DNA from: JBCBWG01 sp039186015
Lineage (GTDB): Bacteria; Pseudomonadota; Alphaproteobacteria; Rhizobiales; Hyphomicrobiaceae
Assembly (NCBI GenBank): GCA_039186015.1
Contig: JBCDAH010000002.1
Span: 15,416 to 79,415 of the forward strand
Direction of reading: 5' to 3'
DNA length: 64,000 nt
Positions 34,737 through 43,641 of this stretch are shown in pieces (positions within the stretch are counted from its first letter, which is position 1; each line of letters opens with the position of its first letter). Position numbers and translations under genes: made by a program. The notes beneath the pieces were generated by a model. It was given only the letters and a program-made list of their open reading frames with translations, was not told the DNA's origin and made no database searches.

Positions 34737-35687
34737 CTACCTTGGCGCGCGCAGAATGCGCTCGGCCGCCGATGATACCGTGCCGCCAATCAAGCACGGC
34801 AGCCCGAGCTGGGCCTGTCCGGCGGCACCCGCGACAACGCAACCCAGCGCGATCGCCGTGCTGGCTGCACGGCTCCACCATGCCCACTGGCGGCCGCTGG
34901 CGGGTCCTCGCTTTTTCAGCTCATCCATTTTTGCGACTTGTGCCTTGCGGATCTTTGCCGTTTCGAACGTTTCGGCCGCGAGTACCAGTTCGCGGAGCGG
35001 CGCGGCCACTTTGGCCGGCTGTCGATAGGCTTCGGCCCGCAGAAAATCGAGAAGGGGTTTGTCGCGAGACGCATTCGCAGACAGCGTCCACATCGCCATG
35101 CTGGCGATGGTGAGACGATCGAGATTGTCGCCTTCGTCCGACCACTTCAGCGCCGGTAGCAACCGCCGGATGGGCTCGTAGCGCCCCGTTGCGAAGTAGA
35201 CGCCCCACCATGCATCGAGAACTTCCGGCCCCTTATCCAACGGAAGCTCCTGTAATGGCTTGGACTTTCCGTAGAGATAGTTCCGGATGAGGATTTTTCG
35301 CGCGGGCATACGTTCAACAAAGCGCGCCATCAGATCACGCCAATTGGGAAGCCCGGAATCGGCGATTGCGCGAATGATCACGACCTGGTCCTCCGGCCGA
35401 AGCGGGAACATCTCGGCAATCAGGCGTTCGGCATCAAGCTGGTTTTCTCCAACGACACCGGCCACAAAGCCAATAAATACGGCTGCACGGTCCAAATCGC
35501 GGAATATGCCGAGCTTGGACATGGCCTGGACTGCGCCTGCGACATGATCGGGTCGCGGTTCTTCGCGATAGGCACTGATCCAGGCCAACAGATCCGTCCG
35601 GTTGCGGAACGTTGGTTCGGGCTGACTGCTCCGTGCCTCCACGGCCGTAACGGCGCACAGGCAAATCAGCAGGACGAGACGCATCAT
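34737..35687 (-). CDS. Exported helical-repeat protein of unknown function
   Basis: The ATG at 35687 gives 316 residues with a signal peptide (MMRLVLLICLCAVTAVEA). The body is all-helical, with repeats of about 35 residues resembling a TPR-like or SEL1-like solenoid: AGAVQAMSKLGIFRDLDRAA, PLRPEDQVVIIRAIADSGL, and RKILIRNYLYGKSKPLQ. The C-terminus has a hydrophobic segment (STAIALGCVVAGAAGQAQ) that may anchor it. No enzyme motif is evident. It is convergent with the glucosaminidase gene and divergent from uvrC. Confidence 0.6.
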   Translation of the reverse strand: MMRLVLLICLCAVTAVEARSSQPEPTFRNRTDLLAWISAYREEPRPDHVAGAVQAMSKLGIFRDLDRAAVFIGFVAGVVGENQLDAERLIAEMFPLRPEDQVVIIRAIADSGLPNWRDLMARFVERMPARKILIRNYLYGKSKPLQELPLDKGPEVLDAWWGVYFATGRYEPIRRLLPALKWSDEGDNLDRLTIASMAMWTLSANASRDKPLLDFLRAEAYRQPAKVAAPLRELVLAAETFETAKIRKAQVAKMDELKKRGPASGRQWAWWSRAASTAIALGCVVAGAAGQAQLGLPCLIGGTVSSAAERILRAPR

Positions 35688-35825
35688 AGCGCGGTACTTT
35701 CGATGATCGGCTTTGGCTCCGGCCACCCAACCCGACACATGTTATCGTACGGATGGCAATTTCGCGGCGCGGATAACTTTCGTGCCATCTCGACGAAGAC
35801 GTGATCGACGCCCTACATACGTGAC

Positions 35826-37805
35826 ATGGACGCAAACTCCGACGATCCCACAGACGCCACAGCGCCAAGCTCAGGTGCCAATGCTGACGCGCCGACGGAC
35901 CCAGCTGACGACGCGCCGCCGACCGGACCGTCTGTGATTGCCGGCTATCTGAGAACGCTTCCAGCTGCACCGGGCGTCTACCGCATGCTGAACGTCGACG
36001 GCGACGTGATTTACGTCGGCAAAGCGCGATCCTTGCGGGCTCGGGTCTCAAACTATGCGCGTCTCGGCGGCCATACCAACCGAATTGCCGGCATGATTGC
36101 AGCCACCGCATCGATGGAATTCGTCACGGTTCGCACGGAAGCTGAAGCGCTTCTGCTCGAAGCCAACCTGATCAAGCGGTTCCGTCCACGGTTCAACGTG
36201 CTGATGCGGGACGACAAATCCTTCCCGTTTATCCTAATCGCGCGCGACCACGCCGCGCCGCAGATCCTGAAGCACCGTGGAGCACGCAACAAGAAGGGCG
36301 ACTATTTCGGCCCGTTTGCGTCGGCCGGCGCGGTCAATCGCACGATTACGATGCTGCAACGCGCATTCTTGCTGCGCACGTGCTCAGATAGTGTTTACGA
36401 AAGCCGCACGCGGCCGTGCCTGCTCTACCAGATCAAGCGCTGTGCCGGCCCATGTACCGGAGAGATCAGCACCGAGGATTATGCGGGGTTGGTTGATCAG
36501 GCGGTTCGCTTTCTTCGTGGCGAAAGCCAATCGGTCCGCGCCTATTACCAGGCCCTAATGGCGGATGCGGCGGACAAACTCGAATACGAACGCGCCGCCG
36601 GTTACCGCAACCGTCTCTGGGCCCTGGCCCACGTCACGGCGGACCAGTCCATCAATACCGATGGCGTCGAGGAGGCGGATGTGTTTGCCGCATATCAGGA
36701 CGGCGGGCAAACGTGCATTCAGGTGTTCTTCTTCCGCTCAGGCCAGAACTGGGGCAATCGCGCCTATTATCCGAAGGCTGACCGCAGCATAACAGTCGAC
36801 GACGTCCTCGAGAGCTTTGTCGCGCAGTTCTACGACGACAAACCGGTGCCACGACTGATACTTCTTTCGAACGATACACCGGCGCGAGATCTGCTGCGCG
36901 AAGCCCTGTCGACGAAGGCGGATCGCAAGGTTGAGATCTCCGTTCCCAAGCGCGGGAGCAAGCTCGCGCTCGTCAATCACGCGCTGCAAAACGCGCGTGA
37001 AGCCCTCGCCCGCCGCCTATCGGAAAATGCATCGCAGCGCGCACTGTTGGAAGCGCTTGGCGAACGCCTTGCCCTTGCCGCGATGCCGCGCCGCGTGGAG
37101 GTCTATGACAACAGCCATATCCAAGGCACCAACGCTGTGGGTGCGATGATCGTTGCCGGCATCGACGGGTTCATGAAGAGCAGCTATCGCAAGTTCAACA
37201 TGAAGGAAGACGCGGCGCCGGGCGACGACTACGCCATGATGCGGGAAATGCTGACACGTCGTTTCAAACGTCTTGTTGCAGCGACGGCACCGGAGGCCCC
37301 TGAGGCAGGGGCTCCCGAGGCACGCCCGCGCGATGCCGATGAGGAGTTTCCAGACACGCCTGATCTGGTGTTGATCGACGGTGGTCTCGGCCAACTCAAC
37401 GTCGCCCGCGAGGTGTTGGCGGAACTCGGCCTTGAGGACATTCCGGTGATCGGCATCGCAAAGGGTCCGGAGCGGGATGCCGGCCGCGAACATTTCCATA
37501 TCCCAGGCCGAGACCGGCCGCGTATGCTCGAGCCGCGCGACCCGGTCCTCTATTTTGTGCAACGTCTCAGAGACGAGGCGCACCGCTTCGCGATCGGATC
37601 ACATCGGGCGAAGCGATCCAAGGCGATCAGCGCCAACCCACTCGACGACATTCCGGGAATCGGGCCGACACGCAAGCGCGCCCTACTCAACCATTTCGGA
37701 TCTGCGAAGTCCGTGTCGCGGGCAAGCGTTTCGGACCTGTTGGCCGTGAAGGGTATCTCGGCTGAGATTGCCCAACGGGTTTATGACTTCTTTCACTCCA
37801 ACTGA
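35826..37805 (+). CDS. uvrC: Excinuclease ABC subunit C
   Basis: The 659-residue protein makes the two incisions of nucleotide excision repair with UvrA and UvrB. A disordered acidic N-terminus (residues 1-35) is followed by the GIY-YIG nuclease (APGVYRMLN with IYVGKARSLRARV), a Cys cluster (CLLYQIKRCAGPCTG), the UVR motif region, the RNase H-like second nuclease with VEVYDNSHIQGTNAVGAMI and VLIDGGLGQL, and a C-terminal helix-hairpin-helix (IPGIGPTRKRALLNHFGS). A Pro/Glu/Ala-rich insert at about residues 482-505 is lineage-specific. The start codon follows GTGAC with no strong ribosome-binding site. Confidence 0.97.
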   Translation: MDANSDDPTDATAPSSGANADAPTDPADDAPPTGPSVIAGYLRTLPAAPGVYRMLNVDGDVIYVGKARSLRARVSNYARLGGHTNRIAGMIAATASMEFVTVRTEAEALLLEANLIKRFRPRFNVLMRDDKSFPFILIARDHAAPQILKHRGARNKKGDYFGPFASAGAVNRTITMLQRAFLLRTCSDSVYESRTRPCLLYQIKRCAGPCTGEISTEDYAGLVDQAVRFLRGESQSVRAYYQALMADAADKLEYERAAGYRNRLWALAHVTADQSINTDGVEEADVFAAYQDGGQTCIQVFFFRSGQNWGNRAYYPKADRSITVDDVLESFVAQFYDDKPVPRLILLSNDTPARDLLREALSTKADRKVEISVPKRGSKLALVNHALQNAREALARRLSENASQRALLEALGERLALAAMPRRVEVYDNSHIQGTNAVGAMIVAGIDGFMKSSYRKFNMKEDAAPGDDYAMMREMLTRRFKRLVAATAPEAPEAGAPEARPRDADEEFPDTPDLVLIDGGLGQLNVAREVLAELGLEDIPVIGIAKGPERDAGREHFHIPGRDRPRMLEPRDPVLYFVQRLRDEAHRFAIGSHRAKRSKAISANPLDDIPGIGPTRKRALLNHFGSAKSVSRASVSDLLAVKGISAEIAQRVYDFFHSN

Positions 37806-38608
37806 CTTTATTGACTGGCCTTTGGCTCTGAAGACCTAAGACGCCGTTTCACGTGGGCTGTGACGACCCGTTTCAAATGTCAGGCCGTTTCAAGTGTCAG
37901 GCCGGTTTGACCGTAAGATCGGTGTTCAGCGCAAGCCAGCCGGACTGCGAGCCCCATGTTCTGAGACTGACGCGGCTCATGAACGCTGACCCAGAGCTCG
38001 CCCAGCGACTGACTTGGTGAAGCGACGGACTTGGTGAAGCGAATGACTGGGCAATGACGACCGCGACGCTGGTGTCCGTCTCTTCGATGAGGCGATGCGT
38101 GCAGCTGCCGGAAATCCGCTGATCCCAACCTCTCTCGGCCACCCTGACCATATGTCTGCAGCCAGCAGTTGGCGGCCGGCACTCCCACGAGATGCGCGAC
38201 GCGCTCGTCCCGTTCAACCCTGACGCGAAATGGAGAAACTCAGGCCGGCGGCCCGAGCTCCAGTTACTAGACAATATACTCTAAGAGCGCCTAAATCTGA
38301 AAAACTTTGGAAATCATTCTAGAAAAAATTAGGTGCTCTTCGAGCAAAATTCATTTCTTTGATTCGACACAAATCAGCCACACCGCCGCCCAACTCAGTG
38401 GACTGGAATAAATCCTCATAAAATATTGAAAAATAATAGTATTTTTGATTTGTCCCACTAATTCATTTTACTCATTTTAGTTGAAAATCTTCTGGATTAT
38501 TCGCTTGGTGGAAATGATCGAAGCATTTGATACCCGAACCGATCGGCGGGGCACGTTGCCGATATCTACTACACATTAGTGAAACCGTTTCGTGATCGGA
38601 GGGCAGAT
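37806..38608. other. Intergenic region between uvrC and the porin gene
   Basis: About 800 nt with no gene that can be supported. The first half is GC-rich and holds two 17-bp tandem duplications, CGTTTCAAATGTCAGGC/CGTTTCAAGTGTCAGGC at 37869-37902 and ACTTGGTGAAGCGA repeated at 38012 and 38029. A 125-codon minus-strand frame at 37897-38274 has no recognisable domain and may be a decayed gene. The second half, from about 38270, is AT-rich with long A/T runs (for example near 38425-38450), probably the porin promoter region. Confidence 0.55.
37869..37902. repeat. Two-copy 17-bp tandem repeat
   Basis: CGTTTCAAATGTCAGGC at 37869-37885 is followed directly by CGTTTCAAGTGTCAGGC at 37886-37902, with one difference. 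A partial third copy (CGGTTTGA) follows. Nothing indicates its role. Confidence 0.7.
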
Positions 38609-39361
38609 ATGTTGAAACGAACACTAACGTCGCTCGGGGTCAGCGCAGGGCTTTTGCTCATGGCAGCTGGCGCCGCAGGCGCTGGTGACACCGTCCACGG
38701 CCGAGGAAGCATGAAGGACAGCACTTATGTGCCTTCGTTCAGCTGGTCCGGCCATTACGCCCACGTCGCAGTTGGCGCCGGTTGGGCCGATTCTGACTGG
38801 GAACAGGTTCGTGGTAAGAGCTTTGTTTCAGACAGATATAAAGGGGATGTCGTATCCTTCGAGCTCGACGGGATCGTGGTCAACGGTACGGTCGGCGTCA
38901 TGAGCCAAATGGGCTCGATTGTTCACGGTGTGGAAGTTGCCTTCGGGTACGTCGACTTCGACGAGACTGAACTGAGCGGGTTCGGCGCCAAAGATGACGT
39001 CTTCAAGATCCAGGTTGATTTCTATACGACGCTTGCATATCGCCTTGGATATGCATGGGACCGGATGCAGGTTTACGCGAAAGCCGGCTATGCAGGCGCG
39101 AACGTTGAGACCTCAATCGACGACGATGCGGGATGGATCAGAGGGTCCGGTGACGACGAGGAGTGGCACCACGGTTATGTGCTCGGTGCCGGTGTCGATT
39201 ATGCCCTCACAAGCAGGATCATCCTGGGCGTTGAATACAACTACATGGATTTCGGTTCGAAGACCCACGCCAAGGGACTCGGCAGGCGTCGCGGCACCAT
39301 CAATGACGATGTCGAGCTTGAGATGCACACTGTGGCCGGACGTGTAGGCGTAAAGTTCTAA
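38609..39361 (+). CDS. Outer-membrane beta-barrel porin-like protein (Omp25 type)
   Basis: The ATG at 38609, with GGAGGG nearby, encodes 250 residues: a signal peptide (MLKRTLTSLGVSAGLLLMAAG to AGAG), then a plug-free barrel. It shows WSGHYAHVAVGAGWA, QMGSIVHGVEVAFGYVDF and the ILGVEYNYMDFG strand, and ends with the terminal phenylalanine strand RVGVKF required for outer-membrane insertion. This is the Omp25/Omp31/RopB-like small porin layout of Rhizobiales. Its function is structural or involves uptake of small solutes. A strong terminator follows. The AT-rich upstream region suggests tight control of expression. Confidence 0.85.
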   Translation: MLKRTLTSLGVSAGLLLMAAGAAGAGDTVHGRGSMKDSTYVPSFSWSGHYAHVAVGAGWADSDWEQVRGKSFVSDRYKGDVVSFELDGIVVNGTVGVMSQMGSIVHGVEVAFGYVDFDETELSGFGAKDDVFKIQVDFYTTLAYRLGYAWDRMQVYAKAGYAGANVETSIDDDAGWIRGSGDDEEWHHGYVLGAGVDYALTSRIILGVEYNYMDFGSKTHAKGLGRRRGTINDDVELEMHTVAGRVGVKF

Positions 39362-39415
39362 AGCCTCCGCGCTCTATACGTCGAACTCTCATTGCTGGTC
39401 CGAAGCTACGCCGCT

Positions 39416-39455
39416 GCCGAACTCGGATGTTTCCGAGTTCGGCCTTATATTTTTT
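39416..39455 (+). terminator. Rho-independent terminator after the porin gene
   Basis: A 12-bp perfect stem (GCCGAACTCGGA at 39416-39427 with TCCGAGTTCGGC at 39432-39443) around a TGTT loop is followed by CTTATATTTTTTG. This is the clearest intrinsic terminator in the window, 55 nt after the porin stop. Confidence 0.9.
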
Positions 39456-39654
39456 GCGACTTCAGATACGTCCGATTATCTACTTCAGCTCAATCTGGAT
39501 GATCCAAACGCAACGTGCCTGTTGCGACAGAAATTATGAATTCCTTCACGTTTTGCGCCGGTTGACGTCGAGTCCCTGCAACGTGTGGCTCAACATTAAA
39601 CGAATTTTCCGAATATCTGTGTCACAAGCCATTTCTGGCGTGCAGCGCGCACTT

Positions 39655-39667
39655 TAACCAATGGTTA
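39655..39667. promoter_or_regulatory. Perfect 13-bp palindrome before the histidine kinase
   Basis: TAACCA and TGGTTA flank one A at 39661. The symmetry and position near a gene start suggest a repressor- or regulator-binding site. No sequence match to a known regulator was recognised. Confidence 0.35.
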
Positions 39668-39716
39668 TATGCTCAAGACTAGCATGCCCTGGCGTTCCTC
39701 GTGAGTAGTAGTCCTT

Positions 39717-40595
39717 ATGCTGAACACCCTGAGCAAGCCAACGTCCGGTTCACTGCTGACGGACTATGCGTCACTTCTTGGAGACGCAGTTCTCAGGAAC
39801 AACGCGCGACAGGCCGAACACGCAGCGCGCATCGAAACCGACATCGCGAACCGTATAAAGTCCGAGTTTATCGCAAATATGAGCCATGAGCTGCGGACGC
39901 CGCTCAACACAATGCTCGGGTTTTCGAAGCTCTTACGCGAACACGACGACAAGCAACTCAGCGCCGATGAAATCGTCCAGTATGCGGGCCTCATTCATGA
40001 TGCGGCCGGCCATCTGCTCTCCGTCATCAATGACATCCTAGACATCACCAAACTGCAGAGTGGCCGCTATACGATCGAGGCGCAAGAATTGCAGCCGATT
40101 GAACTGATTGATGGCGTCATTGACGAACAAAAACCTAATGCCGAACATGCCGGCGTTGGCGTGAATTACGAAGCCGATCGCGGAATTGATCATATTCGTG
40201 GCGATTGGAACAAACTGCGCCAAGCTTTTAATAATCTGTTGAACAACGCAATCAAATTTACACCGGCTGGTGGTTCGGTCAGCGTCGAGGCGCGGAGGCG
40301 CCGCGATGGTGGCGTGGTCGTCATCATTCGCGACACAGGCGTCGGCATGTCTGACGATGAGATTCGAATTGCGCTGGCGGACTTCGGACAAGTTGACGGT
40401 AGCCGCACGCGCTGGCGCGACGGGACGGGTCTCGGCCTGCCCATCGCAAAAGCCTTGATCGAACTCCACGGCGGTGAGCTGTCAATCCGCAGTGAGAAGG
40501 ACGTGGGGACTGAGGTTGCGGTATTGCTGCCGCCGAAATCGCGCGTGTCGCTTGCCGCAGCGCGCGACCACATCCTTGGAAAGGGTGCTCCGTGA
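39717..40595 (+). CDS. Cytoplasmic sensor histidine kinase (HisKA-HATPase)
   Basis: The 292-residue kinase has a short N-terminal helix, then HisKA with H-box SEFIANMSHELRTPLN, and a HATPase_c domain with N-box QAFNNLLNNAIKFTP, G1 DTGVGM and G2 GTGLGLPIAK. No membrane segment, PAS or receiver domain is present, so the input is unknown; the N-terminal 40 residues may be a dimerisation coiled coil. No response regulator is encoded next to it. The stop overlaps the next start as GTGA, so it is translationally coupled to the HerA-like ATPase. ATG at 39717 has only a weak ribosome-binding site. Confidence 0.88.
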   Translation: MLNTLSKPTSGSLLTDYASLLGDAVLRNNARQAEHAARIETDIANRIKSEFIANMSHELRTPLNTMLGFSKLLREHDDKQLSADEIVQYAGLIHDAAGHLLSVINDILDITKLQSGRYTIEAQELQPIELIDGVIDEQKPNAEHAGVGVNYEADRGIDHIRGDWNKLRQAFNNLLNNAIKFTPAGGSVSVEARRRRDGGVVVIIRDTGVGMSDDEIRIALADFGQVDGSRTRWRDGTGLGLPIAKALIELHGGELSIRSEKDVGTEVAVLLPPKSRVSLAAARDHILGKGAP

Positions 40596-42694
40596 CAATG
40601 CTCAACGATGCCAAAGCCAAATTCGCCGGACCAATTGCAACTGACAATTGGCCTGCCGATAACTCCGTTGGGCGGATCGTGTCTGTTACGGGTGCGAAAG
40701 CAATTGCGTTGCTCGACGAGAGGCTCCGGCTCGATAATACGGACGATGCGCTGCGCCCGGAAATGGGCACCTTGCTTGCGATCAGCCAACAACACACCAC
40801 GGTTCTCGCGATCGTTACGGCGCTGAGCGTTCCAGTCCCCGCGCAACGCGAAGGTGATGCCGAAGTCTGGATCGCGGAACTCACGCTGGTTGGCGAACTC
40901 TGGCTTTCGCAGACCGGTGAGATCACGACCTTCAATCGCGGGGTGACACAATATCCGACACTCGGAGATCGCGTGCGCGTCGCGAGCAAGGACGAATTGC
41001 ACGAAGCGTTCTGCGGTAATCCTGAAGGCGCTGTCCGCGTTGGCAACATCCGCCAGGATTCTTCGATTCCGGCGATGGTTCGCGTCGATGATCTCCTCGG
41101 TAAGCACTTCGCGATTCTGGGCACGACTGGGACCGGTAAATCCTGCACGACCGCCCTCATCCTGCGCGCGATCTTGGAAGAGAATCCGAACGCCCACATT
41201 GTTCTGCTCGACCCGCACAATGAGTATGCAACGGCATTTAGCGATTGGGGCGAAGTCATCTCGCCGCGCAACGTGAACCTGCCGTATTGGCTCTTGAACT
41301 TTGAAGAAATCGTCGAAGTTCTGGTCGGCTCGCCGGAAAACCGAAAAGCGGAAATCGAAATCCTTCAAGAGCTGATTCCGATTGCCAAGAGCCAGTATAC
41401 GACACCGCGCGGAACGAAAGACGCTGTTGCAAGGCGCCGTGGCAACGGGGCGGCAAACAACTTCACGGTTGATACGCCGGTGCCTTACCGCATGTCGGAC
41501 ATCGTTGCGCTGATCGACGAGCGCATGGGCAAACTGGAAAACAAGCGGGACCTGCACCCGTACCGTCAGCTCAAAAACCGTATTGAAGCCGTCGGGCAAG
41601 ATGCCCGCTACGCGTTTATGTTCGGCAGCGTAACGGTCTACGACAGCATGGCCGATATTCTGGGCCGTTTCTTCCGCGTTCCCGTCAACAACCGCCCGAT
41701 CAGTATTCTTGAACTCACGGGACTGCCCACGGAGATTGTCAACGTCGTCGTATCGGTTCTGTGCCGCATGACGTTCGACTTTGCGCTGTGGGGCGAAGGC
41801 CGGATCCCAGTCACACTGGTTTGCGAAGAGGCGCACCGGTACGTTCCGGCCAATACGCAATCCGGCTTTGAGCCCTGCAAACGCGCGATCGCGAAGATTG
41901 CCAAAGAGGGCCGCAAGTACGGCGCCTCACTGTGCATCGTGACGCAGCGGCCGGCGGAAATCGACCCGACGATCTTGTCCCAATGCAACACCGTGTTTGC
42001 GTTGCGCATGTCGAACGATCGCGACCAGCAGATTGTGCAGTCCGCCGTGTCCGATACCGGGCAAGGGTTACTCGAATTCCTGCCTGCACTTGGTCAACGC
42101 GAGGCGATTGCGTTCGGTGACGGCGTCGCGCTACCGGTCCGTCTCAAGTTCAAAGATCTTGAGAAACAGAACCTGCCGCGCTCCTCAACCGCGCGCTTCA
42201 GTGAGATGTGGCAGACGTCCGTTGGTGACGAGGACTTTCTCGAGCGGATTGTGGAGCGGTGGCGGACAGCCGGCGCCATTGTCGATCATGACAGCCTGGA
42301 GTTACCGTCAGGCGATGCGCAACACGGCCTGCCGGAAGCCGTCGGCCATGGCACGCACGCACCAGCGGACAGCACGGCGGATCGTTCCGCGCCGATGCAC
42401 GACACAACGGCACATCGACCAGATGCTACAGCTTCTAGCAATGGCGGTGCGCGGACGGCGGCCGTGCGGCGGACTGTGGCGAACAGCGGGTCGGATTTGG
42501 CGCAAAGCCCACGCACTGCCAGACAAGCTGCCGGCACAGACATCCCACGTATCACACGATCGCCGGAACAAGGCCCCGTGGGCCAGACACGCCGTCTGCT
42601 TCAAAAGCAACCCGTCGAAGCAGAGCCAAAACCAGTCCGTGCCGATTCAACCGATGCTCTGAAGTCGCTCCGCGAGCGGCTGATGAAACGGTAG
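40592..42694 (+). CDS. HerA-like (DUF87/DUF853) ATPase
   Basis: The protein has 700 residues. An N-terminal beta-barrel (HAS-barrel-like) domain (residues about 20-140) precedes the P-loop ATPase with Walker A LGTTGTGKSCT and Walker B TLVCEEAHRYVP, plus an arginine-finger region near ALRMSNDRDQQIV. It ends in a 150-residue Ala/Pro/Gln-rich disordered tail. HerA-family hexameric motors pump DNA, in archaea with the NurA nuclease and in bacteria in some antiphage systems. No NurA, Sir2 or other effector gene is beside it; instead the upstream gene is a histidine kinase. The start is the GTG in GTGACAATG or the ATG at 40598. Confidence 0.85.
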   Translation: MTMLNDAKAKFAGPIATDNWPADNSVGRIVSVTGAKAIALLDERLRLDNTDDALRPEMGTLLAISQQHTTVLAIVTALSVPVPAQREGDAEVWIAELTLVGELWLSQTGEITTFNRGVTQYPTLGDRVRVASKDELHEAFCGNPEGAVRVGNIRQDSSIPAMVRVDDLLGKHFAILGTTGTGKSCTTALILRAILEENPNAHIVLLDPHNEYATAFSDWGEVISPRNVNLPYWLLNFEEIVEVLVGSPENRKAEIEILQELIPIAKSQYTTPRGTKDAVARRRGNGAANNFTVDTPVPYRMSDIVALIDERMGKLENKRDLHPYRQLKNRIEAVGQDARYAFMFGSVTVYDSMADILGRFFRVPVNNRPISILELTGLPTEIVNVVVSVLCRMTFDFALWGEGRIPVTLVCEEAHRYVPANTQSGFEPCKRAIAKIAKEGRKYGASLCIVTQRPAEIDPTILSQCNTVFALRMSNDRDQQIVQSAVSDTGQGLLEFLPALGQREAIAFGDGVALPVRLKFKDLEKQNLPRSSTARFSEMWQTSVGDEDFLERIVERWRTAGAIVDHDSLELPSGDAQHGLPEAVGHGTHAPADSTADRSAPMHDTTAHRPDATASSNGGARTAAVRRTVANSGSDLAQSPRTARQAAGTDIPRITRSPEQGPVGQTRRLLQKQPVEAEPKPVRADSTDALKSLRERLMKR

Positions 42695-42745
42695 ATGTGA
42701 GGCCTCAGGGGAGGAGGCGCAAATTGGGCTGACCGTTGCGCCATC

Positions 42746-43459
42746 TCAACTCCGTGATGTTTCCCGGACGACCTCAGTCGACTTCAAGTCGCAGAGAACG
42801 GTTTCTCCGGCAATTGCCGTCTGCCCGACAGCAACGAGTGCGCTATGGCCCGGCGGCAAATAAACGTCGATACGGCTGCCAAAACGGATCAACCCGATCC
42901 GCTGGCCGATCGCAACGGAATCGCCCTCGCTGACAACACTCACAATCCGACGCGAGACAAGACCGGCGATCTGGACCACGGCCAGTTCAACCCCGTCCGG
43001 CGTCGTCAAGATCAGGCCCCGCCGCTCGTTCTCTTCACCTGCCTCCGCACGCCGACTGCTGGAAAACGCACCCGGGATGTACACCGCGCGCGCGACACGC
43101 CCTGTGATTGGCGATCGGTTCACGTGCACGTCAAATGGCGAAATGCACACTGTGATGCGTGTTCGCTCGTCGTCGCCCAACCCCAGTGCCTGGGGCGGTG
43201 TCATGTTTTCGATGGCGGTGATCTTGCCGTCGGCAGCTGAGACGACGAGACCGTCTCGAAGTGGCGATACGCGCTCTGGATCGCGAAAGAAATACGCGGC
43301 GGCTGCCGTGAGGATTGTGAACACCCAACCAATGGGAGACCAGATAAGAAAACCAAGGAACGCAATCGCCAGCGCCACGGCGATGAACTTGTGCCCATCT
43401 CGATGGATCGGCACGAGAGAATTATAGAATTCCTCAAACACGTGCTTGAGATAAGTCAC
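42746..43459 (-). CDS. psd: Phosphatidylserine decarboxylase (short, type 3)
   Basis: From the GTG at 43459, which follows GGGGG, the proenzyme has 237 residues. It has the SLVPIHRDGHKFI start, two hydrophobic segments, YFFRDPERVSP, CISPFDVHVNRSP with the conserved His, and the autocleavage site in RFGSRIDVYLP, where Ser forms the pyruvoyl group. It makes phosphatidylethanolamine from phosphatidylserine at the inner membrane. A longer start at ATG 43519 is possible. The gene ends the block after degP, 122 nt away. Confidence 0.93.
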   Translation of the reverse strand: MTYLKHVFEEFYNSLVPIHRDGHKFIAVALAIAFLGFLIWSPIGWVFTILTAAAAYFFRDPERVSPLRDGLVVSAADGKITAIENMTPPQALGLGDDERTRITVCISPFDVHVNRSPITGRVARAVYIPGAFSSSRRAEAGEENERRGLILTTPDGVELAVVQIAGLVSRRIVSVVSEGDSVAIGQRIGLIRFGSRIDVYLPPGHSALVAVGQTAIAGETVLCDLKSTEVVRETSRS

Positions 43460-43641
43460 CGCCACCCCCTGGTCTTCGGTTGCCACACGTTGGTCTGCGA
43501 CCATTGGTGCGGAACCCACGCCAGACGCGTTTAGGTGCCTACGCTCTTCAGATCAAGCACGGGTTGGAACTTGCGTTACGGCCACGGGCGCCGGATCGCT
43601 TCCCGTGTTGTAGATCGTCTGCCCCGACAGATGGGACGCTG

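Larger units (their letters stand above)
39362..39716. other. Intergenic region upstream of the histidine kinase
   Basis: A 355-nt gap containing the porin terminator and, at 39655-39667, the perfect palindrome TAACCA-A-TGGTTA, 50 nt before the kinase start. The palindrome may be an operator or part of a promoter. No gene is evident. Confidence 0.5.

Noticed and set aside
37897..38274. 125-codon minus-strand frame in the uvrC-porin gap
   Set aside because: No family features, Ser-rich composition and overlap with tandem duplications; at best a decayed gene.
40190..41860. Open frame of 556 codons on the minus strand
   Set aside because: It is antisense to the kinase and HerA-like genes, which have clear domain motifs; its own translation is Arg/Asn-rich without family features.
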